Source: Clostridium sp. cel8 (lineage in GTDB: Bacteria > Bacillota > Clostridia > Clostridiales > Clostridiaceae). Taken from it: a DNA stretch of 64,000 nucleotides. The notes beneath the pieces are model-generated. The model ran no database searches, was not told the DNA's origin, and saw nothing but the letters and a program-made list of their open reading frames with translations. The position numbers and the translations under genes were made by a program. Below are positions 35,718 to 44,823 of the stretch, in pieces. The stretch lies in NCBI RefSeq assembly GCF_014050525.1, contig NZ_JACGAG010000008.1, positions 1-64,000 on the forward strand. Direction: 5' to 3'. Numbering within the stretch: the first letter of the stretch is position 1; the number at the start of each line of letters is the position of its first letter.

Positions 35718-35756
35718 AAAAAGACTAAAGCCAAATTGGTTTTAGTCCTTTTTTAA
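35718..35756. terminator. Bidirectional terminator after gerQ
   Basis: The stem AAGACTAAA / TTTAGTCCTT around a CCAAATTGG centre has A and T runs on both sides, between convergent genes. Confidence 0.85.
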
Positions 35757-36008
35757 AATTTCCTCTATAACAAATTTATCATAGTCAAAACTATCTATAA
35801 AGTTTTCAGATGTAAATGAAGTTTTTCTTCTTTTATTGTACTCATCTACATTTGTAGGAAGCCAGTAAGGTCTTTCTATGTCAAATTCCCTACATATATC
35901 AAGTATACACTTTTTCAAAGCTTCCTGATAATTTTCCCCTTCTTCAATAGATACAACTTTGTCTTTCACTATTTTATTTTTCTTTAAAAGTTTTCCCCAT
36001 ATTTTCAA
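35742..36008 (-). CDS. Conserved-looking small hypothetical protein
   Basis: The product has 88 residues if read from TTG 36008, which has AAGGAG eight bases upstream; a GTG at 36014 is possible but lies almost on the ribosome site. The protein is cytosolic, charged and mostly helical, with a distinctive 'EFDIERPYWLPTNVDEYNKRRKTSF' segment and a C-terminal 'FDYDKFVIEEIL' helix. I recognise this pattern as that of a conserved clostridial hypothetical protein but know no function. It lies 31 bases after the TtcA-like gene in the same orientation and is probably in one transcript with it. Confidence 0.7.
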   Translation of the reverse strand: MKIWGKLLKKNKIVKDKVVSIEEGENYQEALKKCILDICREFDIERPYWLPTNVDEYNKRRKTSFTSENFIDSFDYDKFVIEEILKKD

Positions 36009-36039
36009 GTCCACATCTCCTTAAACTGTTTTAATTACT

Positions 36040-36903
36040 TTAAATATCGTAATCTTCCATAAAGGAATGTTTTTCTCCGTCCTTTGTCCAGCCAAGTATG
36101 GAATCCATGTTTACATTTTGAGCTGCATGAAATATAGACTTATCAACTCCATTAAAATTTTTCTTCATTTTTTCTATTAAGTCCTTTATTTCATAGCGTT
36201 TATTACCTATTTTCTTTGCAGATACCATACACGCACAATTTAAAGGCCATATACCGCTTTTTTGTATGAAATTTTTAATATGTGACTCCTCTATATAATA
36301 AAGTGGCCTTATAAGCTCAATGTTTTCAAAGTTCTGAGATTTAAGCTTCGGAAGCATAGTTTTAAAGCTGCCAGAATATAGCATGTTTAAAAGTGTAGTT
36401 TCTATAACATCATTAAAGTGATGACCTAGTGCAAGTTTGTTACATCCAAGTTCCTTCGCCTTGCTATACAAAAAACCCCTTCTCATTCTGGCACACATGT
36501 AGCAAGGATAGTCCTTTGCTATAGTATTTGTAACTTTAAATATGTCAGAATTATATATTTTTATTGGTATGTTTAAGTAATTGCAATTATCTATAAGAAG
36601 TTTTCTTATACTTTCATGGTATCCTGGATCCATTGATATGAATTCCAAATCAAATTTTACTTTCCAGTGTTTCTTTAATTCCTGGAATAACTTTGCCATT
36701 ACAATACTGTCTTTTCCCCCTGAAACTGCAACTGCAACCTTATCTCCTTCTTTTATCATTTCAAAGTCATTTATTGCCCTTACAAACTTAGACCATAGTG
36801 TTTTTTTATAGGTCTTTGTAATACTGTGTTCTATATCCCTTAAAGGTAATCTCTCACTAAAAGGCACAAGTATGTCGCAGCCAGTTCCTGCAATATCATT
36901 CAT
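36040..36903 (-). CDS. TtcA-like tRNA thiolation enzyme (PP-loop ATPase)
   Basis: This 287-residue N-type ATP pyrophosphatase of the TtcA/TtuA/CTU1 group adenylates a tRNA base and replaces oxygen with sulfur. Visible are the PP-loop VAVSGGKDSIV (about 58), 'LALGHHFNDVIETTLLNMLYSGSF' and the cysteines CYMC (about 133) and CAC (about 224) that bind the iron-sulfur cluster. TtcA acts on cytidine 32; other subgroups act on uridine 54, so the target base is not certain. The gene is preceded by AGGTG and followed by a small hypothetical gene. Confidence 0.88.
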   Translation of the reverse strand: MNDIAGTGCDILVPFSERLPLRDIEHSITKTYKKTLWSKFVRAINDFEMIKEGDKVAVAVSGGKDSIVMAKLFQELKKHWKVKFDLEFISMDPGYHESIRKLLIDNCNYLNIPIKIYNSDIFKVTNTIAKDYPCYMCARMRRGFLYSKAKELGCNKLALGHHFNDVIETTLLNMLYSGSFKTMLPKLKSQNFENIELIRPLYYIEESHIKNFIQKSGIWPLNCACMVSAKKIGNKRYEIKDLIEKMKKNFNGVDKSIFHAAQNVNMDSILGWTKDGEKHSFMEDYDI

Positions 36904-37177
36904 ATTTTCACCTCATTTTGAGTAAATTTGCGTAAATGTAGTCTATTCAATTTATATTACAACAAAATCATTAGATTTCCAAGGTTATATTCTTAAAATT
37001 GTGGCACAAAATTACAAATATTAATTCTATGTCAATTGCATTTTGACAACATATAATCATGTTTTAGTTGAATTATAATGATTTCAAGTTATATAATAAT
37101 AGTGTAATAAATACAGTTCAAAACATAATTGAAATATATAAACATATTTGTTATACATTATCAACTAGGTGATTTAA

Positions 37178-39286
37178 ATGGTAAATTTAACTTTAAGACA
37201 GATGGACATACTAAATTATGTGCTACAAGATACAAAACAGATGAAAGTTAAAGATTTCGCTAAAATTTATAATGTAAGTACAAGGACAATTTACAGAGAA
37301 ATAGAAGCAATAAATAACTCTATAAGTAGTTTTTCAGTTAAAATTATAAATACACCAGATGGACTAAGCTTTGAAGGAAAAAAAGATGAGATACTAAACT
37401 TAAAGTTATCTCTACCATGTTTTACTTCATCTCTTGAAGCTGAATCAAAAAAAAAGTTAATTATAGCAAAACTACTTCAGGAAAAGGGACCTATAAAACT
37501 GCAATATTTTGCAAACAAATTTCACCTTTCCACTGCAACTATAAGTAACTATTTAAAGGACATAAAAAAATGGTTTTCCTTAAAGAATATAGAACTTATT
37601 TCAAAGCCTGGAGTTGGAGTTTATATTGAATCAGATGAAAAGAGCATAAGACATGCTATTGCGGATATTCTTTATAAAAACTGCAATATAGATCAGCTTA
37701 TAAATACAATGAAAAAGTATGACAACAATTTAGGTAACAACTACAATATAAAGATGGATACTTCAGTTTTGAAACTTTTTAATGTAATCGATTATGATAC
37801 TATACTAATAATTGAAAGAATTCTTGAAAAGATTGAAAAAAATATTAACTATGAAATAGAAGACAGGCTGTATATAGAACTTTCAATTCATCTTGCAATA
37901 GCCATAAAAAGACTACAAAACAATGATAAGGTAAGCTTAGACTCCTCTACTTTGAAAAATTTAAAAAATACAGATGAATACAAGATAGCAAAACTCATTG
38001 CAGGATATGTAGAAGAGGAAATAGATATAGATATTCCTGAAGAAGAAATAGGTTATATGACTATACAGCTTCAAGGTGTACATGTTGGAAGCCTCAGTTT
38101 AAACTTAAATGAAAAGTATCTTAATACTATTACTGAACAGGTAATAAAGGAAGCTTCCTTTGTTTTCAATATAGATTTTGAAAGCGATAACATACTTAAA
38201 AAGGATTTGACAATGCACCTACTATATTCATTGTACAGATTGAAATCAGGATATAAAATAAGGAATCCATTAATAGACGATATAAAAAAAGAATATGGAG
38301 ATATATTTAAAAAGTGTAACAAATCTCTTGAAATTTTGAGAAAACTTTTAGATGTTAAAGTAAGCGATGATGAAGTAGGTTACATTACAATGCACTTTGC
38401 AGCTTCCATTGAGAGAATGAAGGACAAATCTGAAAAACTCACTGTACTAAACGTGCTTTTGGTATGCTCAAATGGAATTGGAGTATCAAGGATGTTATCT
38501 GAAAAGCTTAGAAATGTAGAACAACTAAATGTAGTTGACACCTGCTCCATGTTCAAAATTGATGAAATGCTTAAAAAACATAAAATCGACATAATAATAT
38601 CAACAATTCCAATAGAGAGGACTGATGTAAAGGTAATACTTATAAATCCTCTATTTACAGAGAAGGATATTGAAATACTTGAGAAAAACTTAAATATTAA
38701 ATTATCAATGAAGCCACTATATAAAACTTCCTCCCCTTCTAAGGAAACCTTTAAGGAGTTAAATACAATAATAAACTATGGCATTCAAGTGAATATGATT
38801 GTAAAGAATACTTTTTTAGTGGATATTTTGACTAGAGATGTAAATAATCTTATTCAACTACTTCTAAATGAAATTATAAACAATAAACTTATTACAAGAG
38901 CTGAATCAGAAAGAATAAAGAAAATTTTAAAAGACAGGGATAAACTAAGTACAATAGTACTTCCTACAAAGGGATTTGCAATATACCATTGTACAAGCAA
39001 TCACATAAAAGAACCTGTTGTATGTGTTGGCAAGTTAAAAAATCCCATAGAACTTATAAACTTAATGGATAAAAAAGAAAAAGTGCATACTACATTTTTG
39101 ATGATTGCTCCAAACAAAGTTAAAGAAAGTGTTGAAATAATAGGTGATATATCCGCTTCAATTATAAGTGAACCTGATTTTATCACAAATTTGAGCAATT
39201 CAAAAGACATTACAGAATGTAGAGATTTAATAAAAGATGCACTATTTAAAAAGCTATATTCAAAAATTGTAAAAATGATTAAATGA
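37178..39286 (+). CDS. PRD-containing transcriptional activator/antiterminator (BglG/LicR-type)
   Basis: This 702-residue multidomain PTS regulator has an N-terminal helix-turn-helix (about 5-65) and a second HTH-like region (about 85-130), PRD1 (about 185-290), PRD2 (about 300-405), an EIIB-like domain with cysteine in LLVCSNGIGVSRML (about 430), and an EIIA-like domain (about 550-695) with 'VLPTKGFAIYHC'. Such proteins are phosphorylated by HPr and EIIB on histidines and activate a linked PTS operon. It lies 15 bases upstream of the PTS-associated genes, so it is the first gene of the operon or reads into it. TAGGTG precedes the ATG. Confidence 0.9.
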   Translation: MVNLTLRQMDILNYVLQDTKQMKVKDFAKIYNVSTRTIYREIEAINNSISSFSVKIINTPDGLSFEGKKDEILNLKLSLPCFTSSLEAESKKKLIIAKLLQEKGPIKLQYFANKFHLSTATISNYLKDIKKWFSLKNIELISKPGVGVYIESDEKSIRHAIADILYKNCNIDQLINTMKKYDNNLGNNYNIKMDTSVLKLFNVIDYDTILIIERILEKIEKNINYEIEDRLYIELSIHLAIAIKRLQNNDKVSLDSSTLKNLKNTDEYKIAKLIAGYVEEEIDIDIPEEEIGYMTIQLQGVHVGSLSLNLNEKYLNTITEQVIKEASFVFNIDFESDNILKKDLTMHLLYSLYRLKSGYKIRNPLIDDIKKEYGDIFKKCNKSLEILRKLLDVKVSDDEVGYITMHFAASIERMKDKSEKLTVLNVLLVCSNGIGVSRMLSEKLRNVEQLNVVDTCSMFKIDEMLKKHKIDIIISTIPIERTDVKVILINPLFTEKDIEILEKNLNIKLSMKPLYKTSSPSKETFKELNTIINYGIQVNMIVKNTFLVDILTRDVNNLIQLLLNEIINNKLITRAESERIKKILKDRDKLSTIVLPTKGFAIYHCTSNHIKEPVVCVGKLKNPIELINLMDKKEKVHTTFLMIAPNKVKESVEIIGDISASIISEPDFITNLSNSKDITECRDLIKDALFKKLYSKIVKMIK

Positions 39287-39301
39287 CTAGGAGGTGTTTT
39301 A

Positions 39302-39616
39302 ATGTCTTCAAAAAATAACAACTTACTTTATATTTCTGAATCCAGCAAAAATGCCAACTTACTTTATAGTTCTAAAAAACCAATGATAGTATTTTTCACA
39401 GCACTTAGTCTTATATGGATAGTACCTGCTGGAAAATTATTAATTAGTGGACAAATAGCTTCTTCAATAAAACTTTTTATGTTTGGTTTCTTCTATATTG
39501 TAGTTTTATTTATAGCACAGAGATTTTTTAAAAGAATGCTTATGGTTTATCAAACAAATTTAGATAAATCTATTAAAGAATCCAATAGAAAAAAATTATT
39601 AAAAAATAGGAGGTAA
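39302..39616 (+). CDS. Small two-helix membrane protein of the PTS operon, unknown
   Basis: This 104-residue protein has two membrane helices (IVFFTALSLIWIVPAGKLLI, about 29-48, and LFMFGFFYIVVLFIAQRFF, about 60-78) and a very basic C-terminal tail (about 85-104). The N-terminus carries a short internal repeat (NNLLYISESSKN and NANLLYSSKK). It is preceded by AGGAGGTG, lies 15 bases after the PRD regulator and six bases before the IIB gene, so it is firmly inside the operon. I know no standard PTS component like it. It may assist IIC assembly or serve as a membrane anchor for the regulator. Confidence 0.75.
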   Translation: MSSKNNNLLYISESSKNANLLYSSKKPMIVFFTALSLIWIVPAGKLLISGQIASSIKLFMFGFFYIVVLFIAQRFFKRMLMVYQTNLDKSIKESNRKKLLKNRR

Positions 39617-39621
39617 TTATA

Positions 39622-39939
39622 ATGAATGCAATTATATTATGTAGTTGGGGTGCAACATCAAGCTCTCTTGCAAAGGCAGTTAATGAGGCAGCAAAAGATA
39701 GAAATCTAGATATACATGTGGATGCTGGTGGTACAGGTGAATTCAAAAAAAAGGCTGAAAATTATTCTGTAGCACTGCTTGAGCCACAAGTAAGACATTT
39801 GAAAAAAGAAGTTGAACAATGTGCAAGCAAATACAACATCCCTGTTGAAATTGTAAATATGCAAGCTTTTGCACTTATGAATGGTGGAAAAGTATTAGAC
39901 CAAATAATAGACCTTGCAAAAAAGGCAGGAAAGATGTAA
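39622..39939 (+). CDS. celA: PTS IIB component, lactose/cellobiose family
   Basis: This 105-residue cytosolic phosphocarrier has the active cysteine at position 7 (IILCSWGATSSSLAKAV), followed by the typical 'VDAGGTGEFKKK' and 'LLEPQVRHLKKEV' segments of ChbB/CelA. It takes phosphate from IIA and passes it to the sugar during IIC-mediated uptake. The residues after the cysteine (SWGATSS) differ from the more common 'AAGMSTS', which hints at a distinct substrate. GGAGG precedes the ATG. It stands between the small membrane protein and IIC. Confidence 0.9.
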   Translation: MNAIILCSWGATSSSLAKAVNEAAKDRNLDIHVDAGGTGEFKKKAENYSVALLEPQVRHLKKEVEQCASKYNIPVEIVNMQAFALMNGGKVLDQIIDLAKKAGKM

Positions 39940-39962
39940 TAGAAACCCACCTTTAAAATGAC

Positions 39963-40000
39963 TTTAAATTGGTTTTCTAAAATTTGAAAACCAATTTAAA
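39963..40000 (+). repeat. Perfect 15-bp inverted repeat between the IIB and IIC genes
   Basis: TTTAAATTGGTTTTC (39963-39977) and its exact complement (39986-40000) enclose an eight-base loop. No T run follows, so it is not a simple terminator. An mRNA-processing or stabilising stem that adjusts IIB relative to IIC is more likely. It ends 36 bases before the IIC start. Confidence 0.7.
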
Positions 40001-40035
40001 TATAAAATTTAATATAACAAGGAGGAATTTCTAAA

Positions 40036-41358
40036 ATGAAAGAAAACCGTTTTATGAAGTGGATGGAAGAGAAGCTCATGCCAATACTTGCAAAAGCTGC
40101 TCAAAACATCTATCTCCAATCTATTCGTGATGCATTTTGTATCTTTGCACTTCCGCTTATTATAAGTGGTGCAGTATTCTTGATTATTGCAAATCCACCT
40201 GTAGCACTTGGATGGGGCATAATAACTGCTTGGAACAATGCAATTATGCCAATACAAAATCAGATTTTAATAGCATTTAATTTGAGTTTTGGTATTATGG
40301 CAGTTGCAGTTGCTTTTGGTACAGCTTACAGCTTAGCTTCTAGATGGGACATGGATGAGGCACTCTGCGGTTTACTTGCACTTGTATGTTTTCTTATAGT
40401 ATGTTTCCCTGCAACTGATATTACAAAGGTGGAATTTGGAAAAATTCTAGACTATTTAGGTGGTCAAGGATTATTCATAGCAATAATCTTAGGTATTATA
40501 TGTACAGTAGTAACAAAACTATTTACTAAAAAAGGCCTTGTAATTAAGATGCCTGCTGGAGTTCCACCTTATGTAGTAAGAACATTTAGTGCACTAGTTC
40601 CTTTTTTTGTAATGATCACACTTTCATGGGCTGTTGAATGGATAGTTTGGGCAAACCTTCAAATTACAGTTCCTCAATTAGTTCTTGAATTGTTTAAACC
40701 ACTTGTTGCAGTTTCTGATACTTATCCTGCCGCACTTGCAGAGATAATATTGATGATGCTTTTATGGTCACTTGGAATACATGGAATGAACGTAGTTTCC
40801 TCTGTTGCATATCCATTCTGGATGGCTCAACTTGCTGCAAATGACGCAGCACTTAAAGCAGGTGCTCCACTTCCTGGAATAGTTTGCGAACCATTCTTCC
40901 ACATGTTCACTCACATAGGTGGGTCTGGTATAACATGGCCACTTACTATAATGTTCCTATTCTCCGCTTCAAAACAACTTAAGAGTTTAGGAAAGATAGA
41001 ATTGATACCTGCTGTATTTAATATAAATGAACCAATAATATTTGGTGCACCACTTGTACTTAACCCTAGAATGTTTATACCATTTATACTTGCACCAGCA
41101 GTTACTGTAACTATAAACTATATAGCTTTTGCAACTCAGATAGTTCCTAGAATAGTATTCCAGCCACCATTTACCGTTCCTGTTTTCTTTGGAGGACTTA
41201 TTGCAACCGGTGGATATTGGCAAGGTGCTGTACTTCAACTTGTAAACTTAATAGTTGCAGGATTAATATACTATCCATTCTTTAAGAGCTATGAAAAAGA
41301 ATTAGTAGAAAATGAAAAAAAGGCTGAAAGAGAAGCACAATTAAATGGTGCTAACTAA
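40036..41358 (+). CDS. celB: PTS IIC permease, cellobiose/diacetylchitobiose family
   Basis: This 440-residue integral membrane protein has about ten helices and the family motifs 'YLQSIRDAFCIFALPLIISGAVFLI', 'HGMNVVSSVAYPFW', 'HIGGSGITWPL' and 'NINEPIIFGAPLVLNPRMFIPFI'. It binds and translocates a disaccharide while IIB phosphorylates it. The length fits the CelB/ChbC family. AAGGAGG precedes the ATG. The exact sugar cannot be deduced, and no phospho-glycosidase gene accompanies the operon. Confidence 0.93.
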   Translation: MKENRFMKWMEEKLMPILAKAAQNIYLQSIRDAFCIFALPLIISGAVFLIIANPPVALGWGIITAWNNAIMPIQNQILIAFNLSFGIMAVAVAFGTAYSLASRWDMDEALCGLLALVCFLIVCFPATDITKVEFGKILDYLGGQGLFIAIILGIICTVVTKLFTKKGLVIKMPAGVPPYVVRTFSALVPFFVMITLSWAVEWIVWANLQITVPQLVLELFKPLVAVSDTYPAALAEIILMMLLWSLGIHGMNVVSSVAYPFWMAQLAANDAALKAGAPLPGIVCEPFFHMFTHIGGSGITWPLTIMFLFSASKQLKSLGKIELIPAVFNINEPIIFGAPLVLNPRMFIPFILAPAVTVTINYIAFATQIVPRIVFQPPFTVPVFFGGLIATGGYWQGAVLQLVNLIVAGLIYYPFFKSYEKELVENEKKAEREAQLNGAN

Positions 41359-41419
41359 TCACATGTAGAAAATATATGCACTAACAAATACAACAATATT
41401 TTAAGGAGGAATATATGGC

Positions 41420-41785
41420 ATGGAAAAAGATACTACAGCTGAAGATAAAATGGATCTAGAAAAAATAATATTTAATTTAGTTTTGCATGGAGGAAATGCA
41501 AGAGGAAAAGCTTATGATGCACTAGATGCAGCTGAAGAAGGTAATTTTGAGCTTGCAAAAAAATGCCTTGAAGAAGCAGATGAAGAATTTTACAAAGGCC
41601 ATGACTACCAAAATCTACTTATTCAAGGACAAATGGATAATGAAACTCCAAACTTTCTCGTAATTCATGCACAAGATCAGCTGATGACTGCTCTTTCAGA
41701 AAAGAACCTTATAAAAAGACAAATTACTCTATATAAAAAGGTGGCTGAATTAGAGAAAAAGATAAATGATATTTTAAACAAGTAA
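41420..41785 (+). CDS. celC: PTS IIA component, lactose/cellobiose family
   Basis: This 121-residue helical protein forms a trimer in known members. Family blocks are 'IIFNLVLHGGNARGKAYDALDAAEEGNFELAKKCL' and 'FLVIHAQDQLMTA', whose histidine is the phosphorylation site. The ATG at 41420 overlaps a second ATG (41415) in another frame; AAGGAGG is ten bases from the true start. It closes the operon, which is followed by a strong terminator at 41836. Confidence 0.92.
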   Translation: MEKDTTAEDKMDLEKIIFNLVLHGGNARGKAYDALDAAEEGNFELAKKCLEEADEEFYKGHDYQNLLIQGQMDNETPNFLVIHAQDQLMTALSEKNLIKRQITLYKKVAELEKKINDILNK

Positions 41786-41835
41786 TCAATTTAATTGTAA
41801 ACCCTACGCATTATAAGTTCAATATAAATTAAAAG

Positions 41836-41878
41836 ATTCGGTGGTATTCAAATTATATGGATATCACCGATTTTTTTA
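41836..41878 (+). terminator. Terminator of the PTS operon
   Basis: TCGGTGGTAT pairs with ATATCACCGA and is followed by seven T. It lies about 50 bases after the IIA stop. Confidence 0.88.
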
Positions 41879-41887
41879 ATAATTAAA

Positions 41888-42790
41888 TTACTTTGATTTA
41901 AGCCACTTTGACCAGCTAGTTTCAAAATTGTCATTGTTTTGTTTTGCATATTCATAGAAATTTCTTAAAAAATCTGATCTTCTCTGTGAATTGCCCTTTT
42001 TACCATTCTCAGGTTTTAAAATTTCCTTTCCTCCTATAAGTGTCTGCCTTTCCATTATATCTTCAAGACTTACCTTTTTAGCATTTTTCATCATATCATA
42101 CATTGCCATAAAAGTTGTGGTTCTTCCTATTCCTGCTTTACAGTGGAAGTGAAACCATGTGTCCTCTGGCAAAGTCTTTACCATATTTACAAAGTAATCC
42201 ACCATATCGTCATCAGGTCTTTCGTTATCTGTAACTGGTATCCTCACATATTTCATATCATATTTTGTTACAAGTTGTTTTTCATCTTGGACTTCAGTTG
42301 GAACTATTGTTTTACCTTTTATTTCTATTGGCTCATTTAGCTTTATAGATTTAAGCAGTTCTTCCTCTGTTTTTAACACCTGACTTTTTGTAAGTCCCTT
42401 GTTCGCCTTGTTTTTACCATCCTTTTTCCAGCTAACTGCCCATCCATTTATAAATCCATGAGATTCTTGCCTCAAATCAACTACTACTATATTTTTACTC
42501 CCTATTGCCTTTTTCACCATATCTATATTTCCAGGAGTAAATTGGGCACTTCCTGATTCTTTTAAATCGGATAGTCCTGTTAAATTTGGAGTTTTTTCAG
42601 TAGTTTCTATTTTGTCAGATGCCTTTCTAAATCTCTTTGGCATTTTCCCATTTCTCTTAGAATCTACGGTCATACTTATACCTGCATTTTCATTATTGGG
42701 TTCAGACAATTCTTTTGAAAATGCAGTTGATATTCCCATAATAGATATGAAAAATAAGATAAATGCAATAATTCTAAATTTCTTCTTCAT
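41888..42790 (-). CDS. Exported PTP-like phytase (inositol polyphosphate phosphatase)
   Basis: This 300-residue protein has a signal peptide (IIAFILFFISIMGISTAFS, about 7-25). The P-loop HFHCKAGIGRTTTFMAMYDM carries catalytic C217 and R223, and D188 in VTDNERPDD is the probable general acid. Together with 'SLEDIMERQTLIGGKEI' after the P-loop, this matches the protein-tyrosine-phosphatase-like myo-inositol phosphatases best known from Selenomonas. These enzymes remove phosphates from phytate. A role on a phosphoinositide or phosphoprotein cannot be excluded. The gene is divergent from the asparagine synthase operon and convergent with the PTS operon. It appears monocistronic. Confidence 0.85.
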   Translation of the reverse strand: MKKKFRIIAFILFFISIMGISTAFSKELSEPNNENAGISMTVDSKRNGKMPKRFRKASDKIETTEKTPNLTGLSDLKESGSAQFTPGNIDMVKKAIGSKNIVVVDLRQESHGFINGWAVSWKKDGKNKANKGLTKSQVLKTEEELLKSIKLNEPIEIKGKTIVPTEVQDEKQLVTKYDMKYVRIPVTDNERPDDDMVDYFVNMVKTLPEDTWFHFHCKAGIGRTTTFMAMYDMMKNAKKVSLEDIMERQTLIGGKEILKPENGKKGNSQRRSDFLRNFYEYAKQNNDNFETSWSKWLKSK

Positions 42791-42946
42791 ACAAGTAGTT
42801 CACCACCTAAATTTTTTTACATAAAATATGTTTTTTTAAATCTACACTCATATTTTGTTTAGTAATTAACCATATTATGCACATATACATTTTTTAAATC
42901 ATAAATTATAATTATTAACACTATTATTTATTTGGAGGTAACATTT

Positions 42947-44788
42947 ATGTGTGGAATTGCGGGATGGATTAATTTAAAAGAAGACATTTCTAAAAACAGA
43001 GATGTAATAATAAATATGACAAATACATTAAAAAAGAGAGGTCCAGACGATGAAGGTCATTATCTTTCAAAAAATGCACTTCTAGGTCATAGAAGACTTA
43101 TAGTTGTAGATCCTTCAGGTGGTGCTCAACCTATGTCAAAGAGTATGAATGCTAAAAAATTTATAATTGTATACAATGGAGAGCTTTATAATACAGAGGA
43201 TTTAAGACAAGAACTTAAAGATTTAGGATATCACTTTGACTCCTACTCAGATACTGAAGTATTACTTACAACATATATTCACTGGGGAAAAGATTGTGTA
43301 AAACACATAAATGGAATATACGCTTTTGCTATATGGAATGAAGATAAAAAAGAGTTATTTATGGCAAGAGATCCCCTTGGCGTAAAACCTCTTTTCTATA
43401 CAATAAAAAATAATTCTTTAATTTTTGGTTCGGAAATAAAAACTCTACTTGCTCACCCTTTTGTAGAGCCTATAATTGACAGACAGGGACTTACAGAAGT
43501 ATTCGCCCTTGGACCTGCAAGAGCTCTTGGAAGTGGTGTGTTTAAAGGAATTCGGGAAGTTCCTCCTGCAAATTATCTTATCTATACAAGAGATGGAGCA
43601 AAACTTGTAGAATACTGGAAACCAAGATGTAGAGTTCACAATGAAGATGTAGATACAACTGCAGAGCATGTAAAATTTCTCCTTTCAGATGCTATAAAAA
43701 GACAGCTTGTTGCAGATGTACCAGTATGCTCACTTCTCTCAGGAGGGCTTGACTCCAGTGCAATATCTGCTGTAGCAGCTTCTGAATTTAAAAAGCAGGG
43801 AAAAATTTTAAACACTTACTCAATTGATTATAAAGACAATGATAAGTACTTTAAGGCAAATTCCTTTGAACCTACTCCAGATAGGGTATGGGCACTTAAA
43901 ATGTCAAAATTCATAAACAGCAATCATCACAGCATAATAAATGATAACAATGAACTTGCAGATGCACTTTATGATTCAGTTATAGCAGGTGATCTTCCAG
44001 CAATGGCAGACATAGACTCTTCCTTCTATTTATTTTTCAGAGAAATAAGAAAGAAAAATACAGTTGTACTTTCAGGTGAATGTGCAGACGAAATATTTGG
44101 CGGATATCCATGGTATAGACGAGAAGAAGACATAAATGCAAATACATTTCCTTGGTCTAAATCGATAAACTCAAGAAAGGAAATACTATCTCCTGACTTA
44201 AAAAAATTAGACCTTGAAGGATACCTGAATTCACAGTATCAAGACACTTTAAAACAAGTTCCCCACCTAGATGGAGAATCAAAGTCTGAATACAGAATGA
44301 GAGAACTTTTCTACCTTAATATAAAGTGGTTTATGATTACCCTTTTAACTAGAAAGGATAGAATGAGTATGGCAAACAGCTTAGAGGCAAGAGTTCCATT
44401 TGCAGATTACAGACTTGTTGAATATGCTTTTAATATACCATCTGAAATAAAGTTCTACAAAGGAAGGGAAAAAGGTCTTCTAAGAAAAGCTCTCAAGGGA
44501 ATACTTCCTGATGAAATCCTGGAAAGGAAAAAGAGTCCTTACCCTAAAACTCACAATCCAGAGTACACAAAAAATGTGCAAAAACAGATGAGAAAAATAA
44601 TGAAAGATAAAACCTCTCCCCTTTTGGATCTTATAGATCAAAAAGCTGTAAAAAAGCTTGTGGATACAGGTGGTTCATCATTTAAAGCTCCTTGGTTTGG
44701 CCAACTTATGAGAGGACCTCAGCTTCTTGCCTATTTAATTGAAGTTAACACATGGCTTAAGGAGTATAAGATAAAAATAGAATTTTAA
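42947..44788 (+). CDS. asnB: Glutamine-hydrolysing asparagine synthase (AsnB/AsnO type)
   Basis: This 613-residue two-domain enzyme starts at ATG 42947 (MCGIAGW), so that Cys2 becomes the N-terminal nucleophile of the glutaminase domain (about 2-200); GGAGG lies eight bases upstream, and the 15-base longer frame would bury the cysteine. The synthetase domain carries the pyrophosphate loop LLSGGLDSSAISA (about 262) and 'SGECADEIFGGYPWY'. It makes asparagine from aspartate, glutamine and ATP, though AsnB-like enzymes can also amidate other carboxylates. It leads a three-gene operon with an unknown gene and tgl. It is clearly different from the 528-residue AsnB at 52.1 kb. In Bacillus the related AsnO is sporulation-linked. 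Confidence 0.92.
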   Translation: MCGIAGWINLKEDISKNRDVIINMTNTLKKRGPDDEGHYLSKNALLGHRRLIVVDPSGGAQPMSKSMNAKKFIIVYNGELYNTEDLRQELKDLGYHFDSYSDTEVLLTTYIHWGKDCVKHINGIYAFAIWNEDKKELFMARDPLGVKPLFYTIKNNSLIFGSEIKTLLAHPFVEPIIDRQGLTEVFALGPARALGSGVFKGIREVPPANYLIYTRDGAKLVEYWKPRCRVHNEDVDTTAEHVKFLLSDAIKRQLVADVPVCSLLSGGLDSSAISAVAASEFKKQGKILNTYSIDYKDNDKYFKANSFEPTPDRVWALKMSKFINSNHHSIINDNNELADALYDSVIAGDLPAMADIDSSFYLFFREIRKKNTVVLSGECADEIFGGYPWYRREEDINANTFPWSKSINSRKEILSPDLKKLDLEGYLNSQYQDTLKQVPHLDGESKSEYRMRELFYLNIKWFMITLLTRKDRMSMANSLEARVPFADYRLVEYAFNIPSEIKFYKGREKGLLRKALKGILPDEILERKKSPYPKTHNPEYTKNVQKQMRKIMKDKTSPLLDLIDQKAVKKLVDTGGSSFKAPWFGQLMRGPQLLAYLIEVNTWLKEYKIKIEF

Positions 44789-44823
44789 AATCTCATAAAT
44801 TTATAAGGAGATATCAAATATCC

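Noticed and set aside
36980..37060. TGGCAC at about 37003 as a sigma-54 promoter for the PRD/PTS operon
   Set aside because: The -12 element (TTGC at the right spacing) is missing, and the regulator lacks the sigma-54 activator AAA+ domain.
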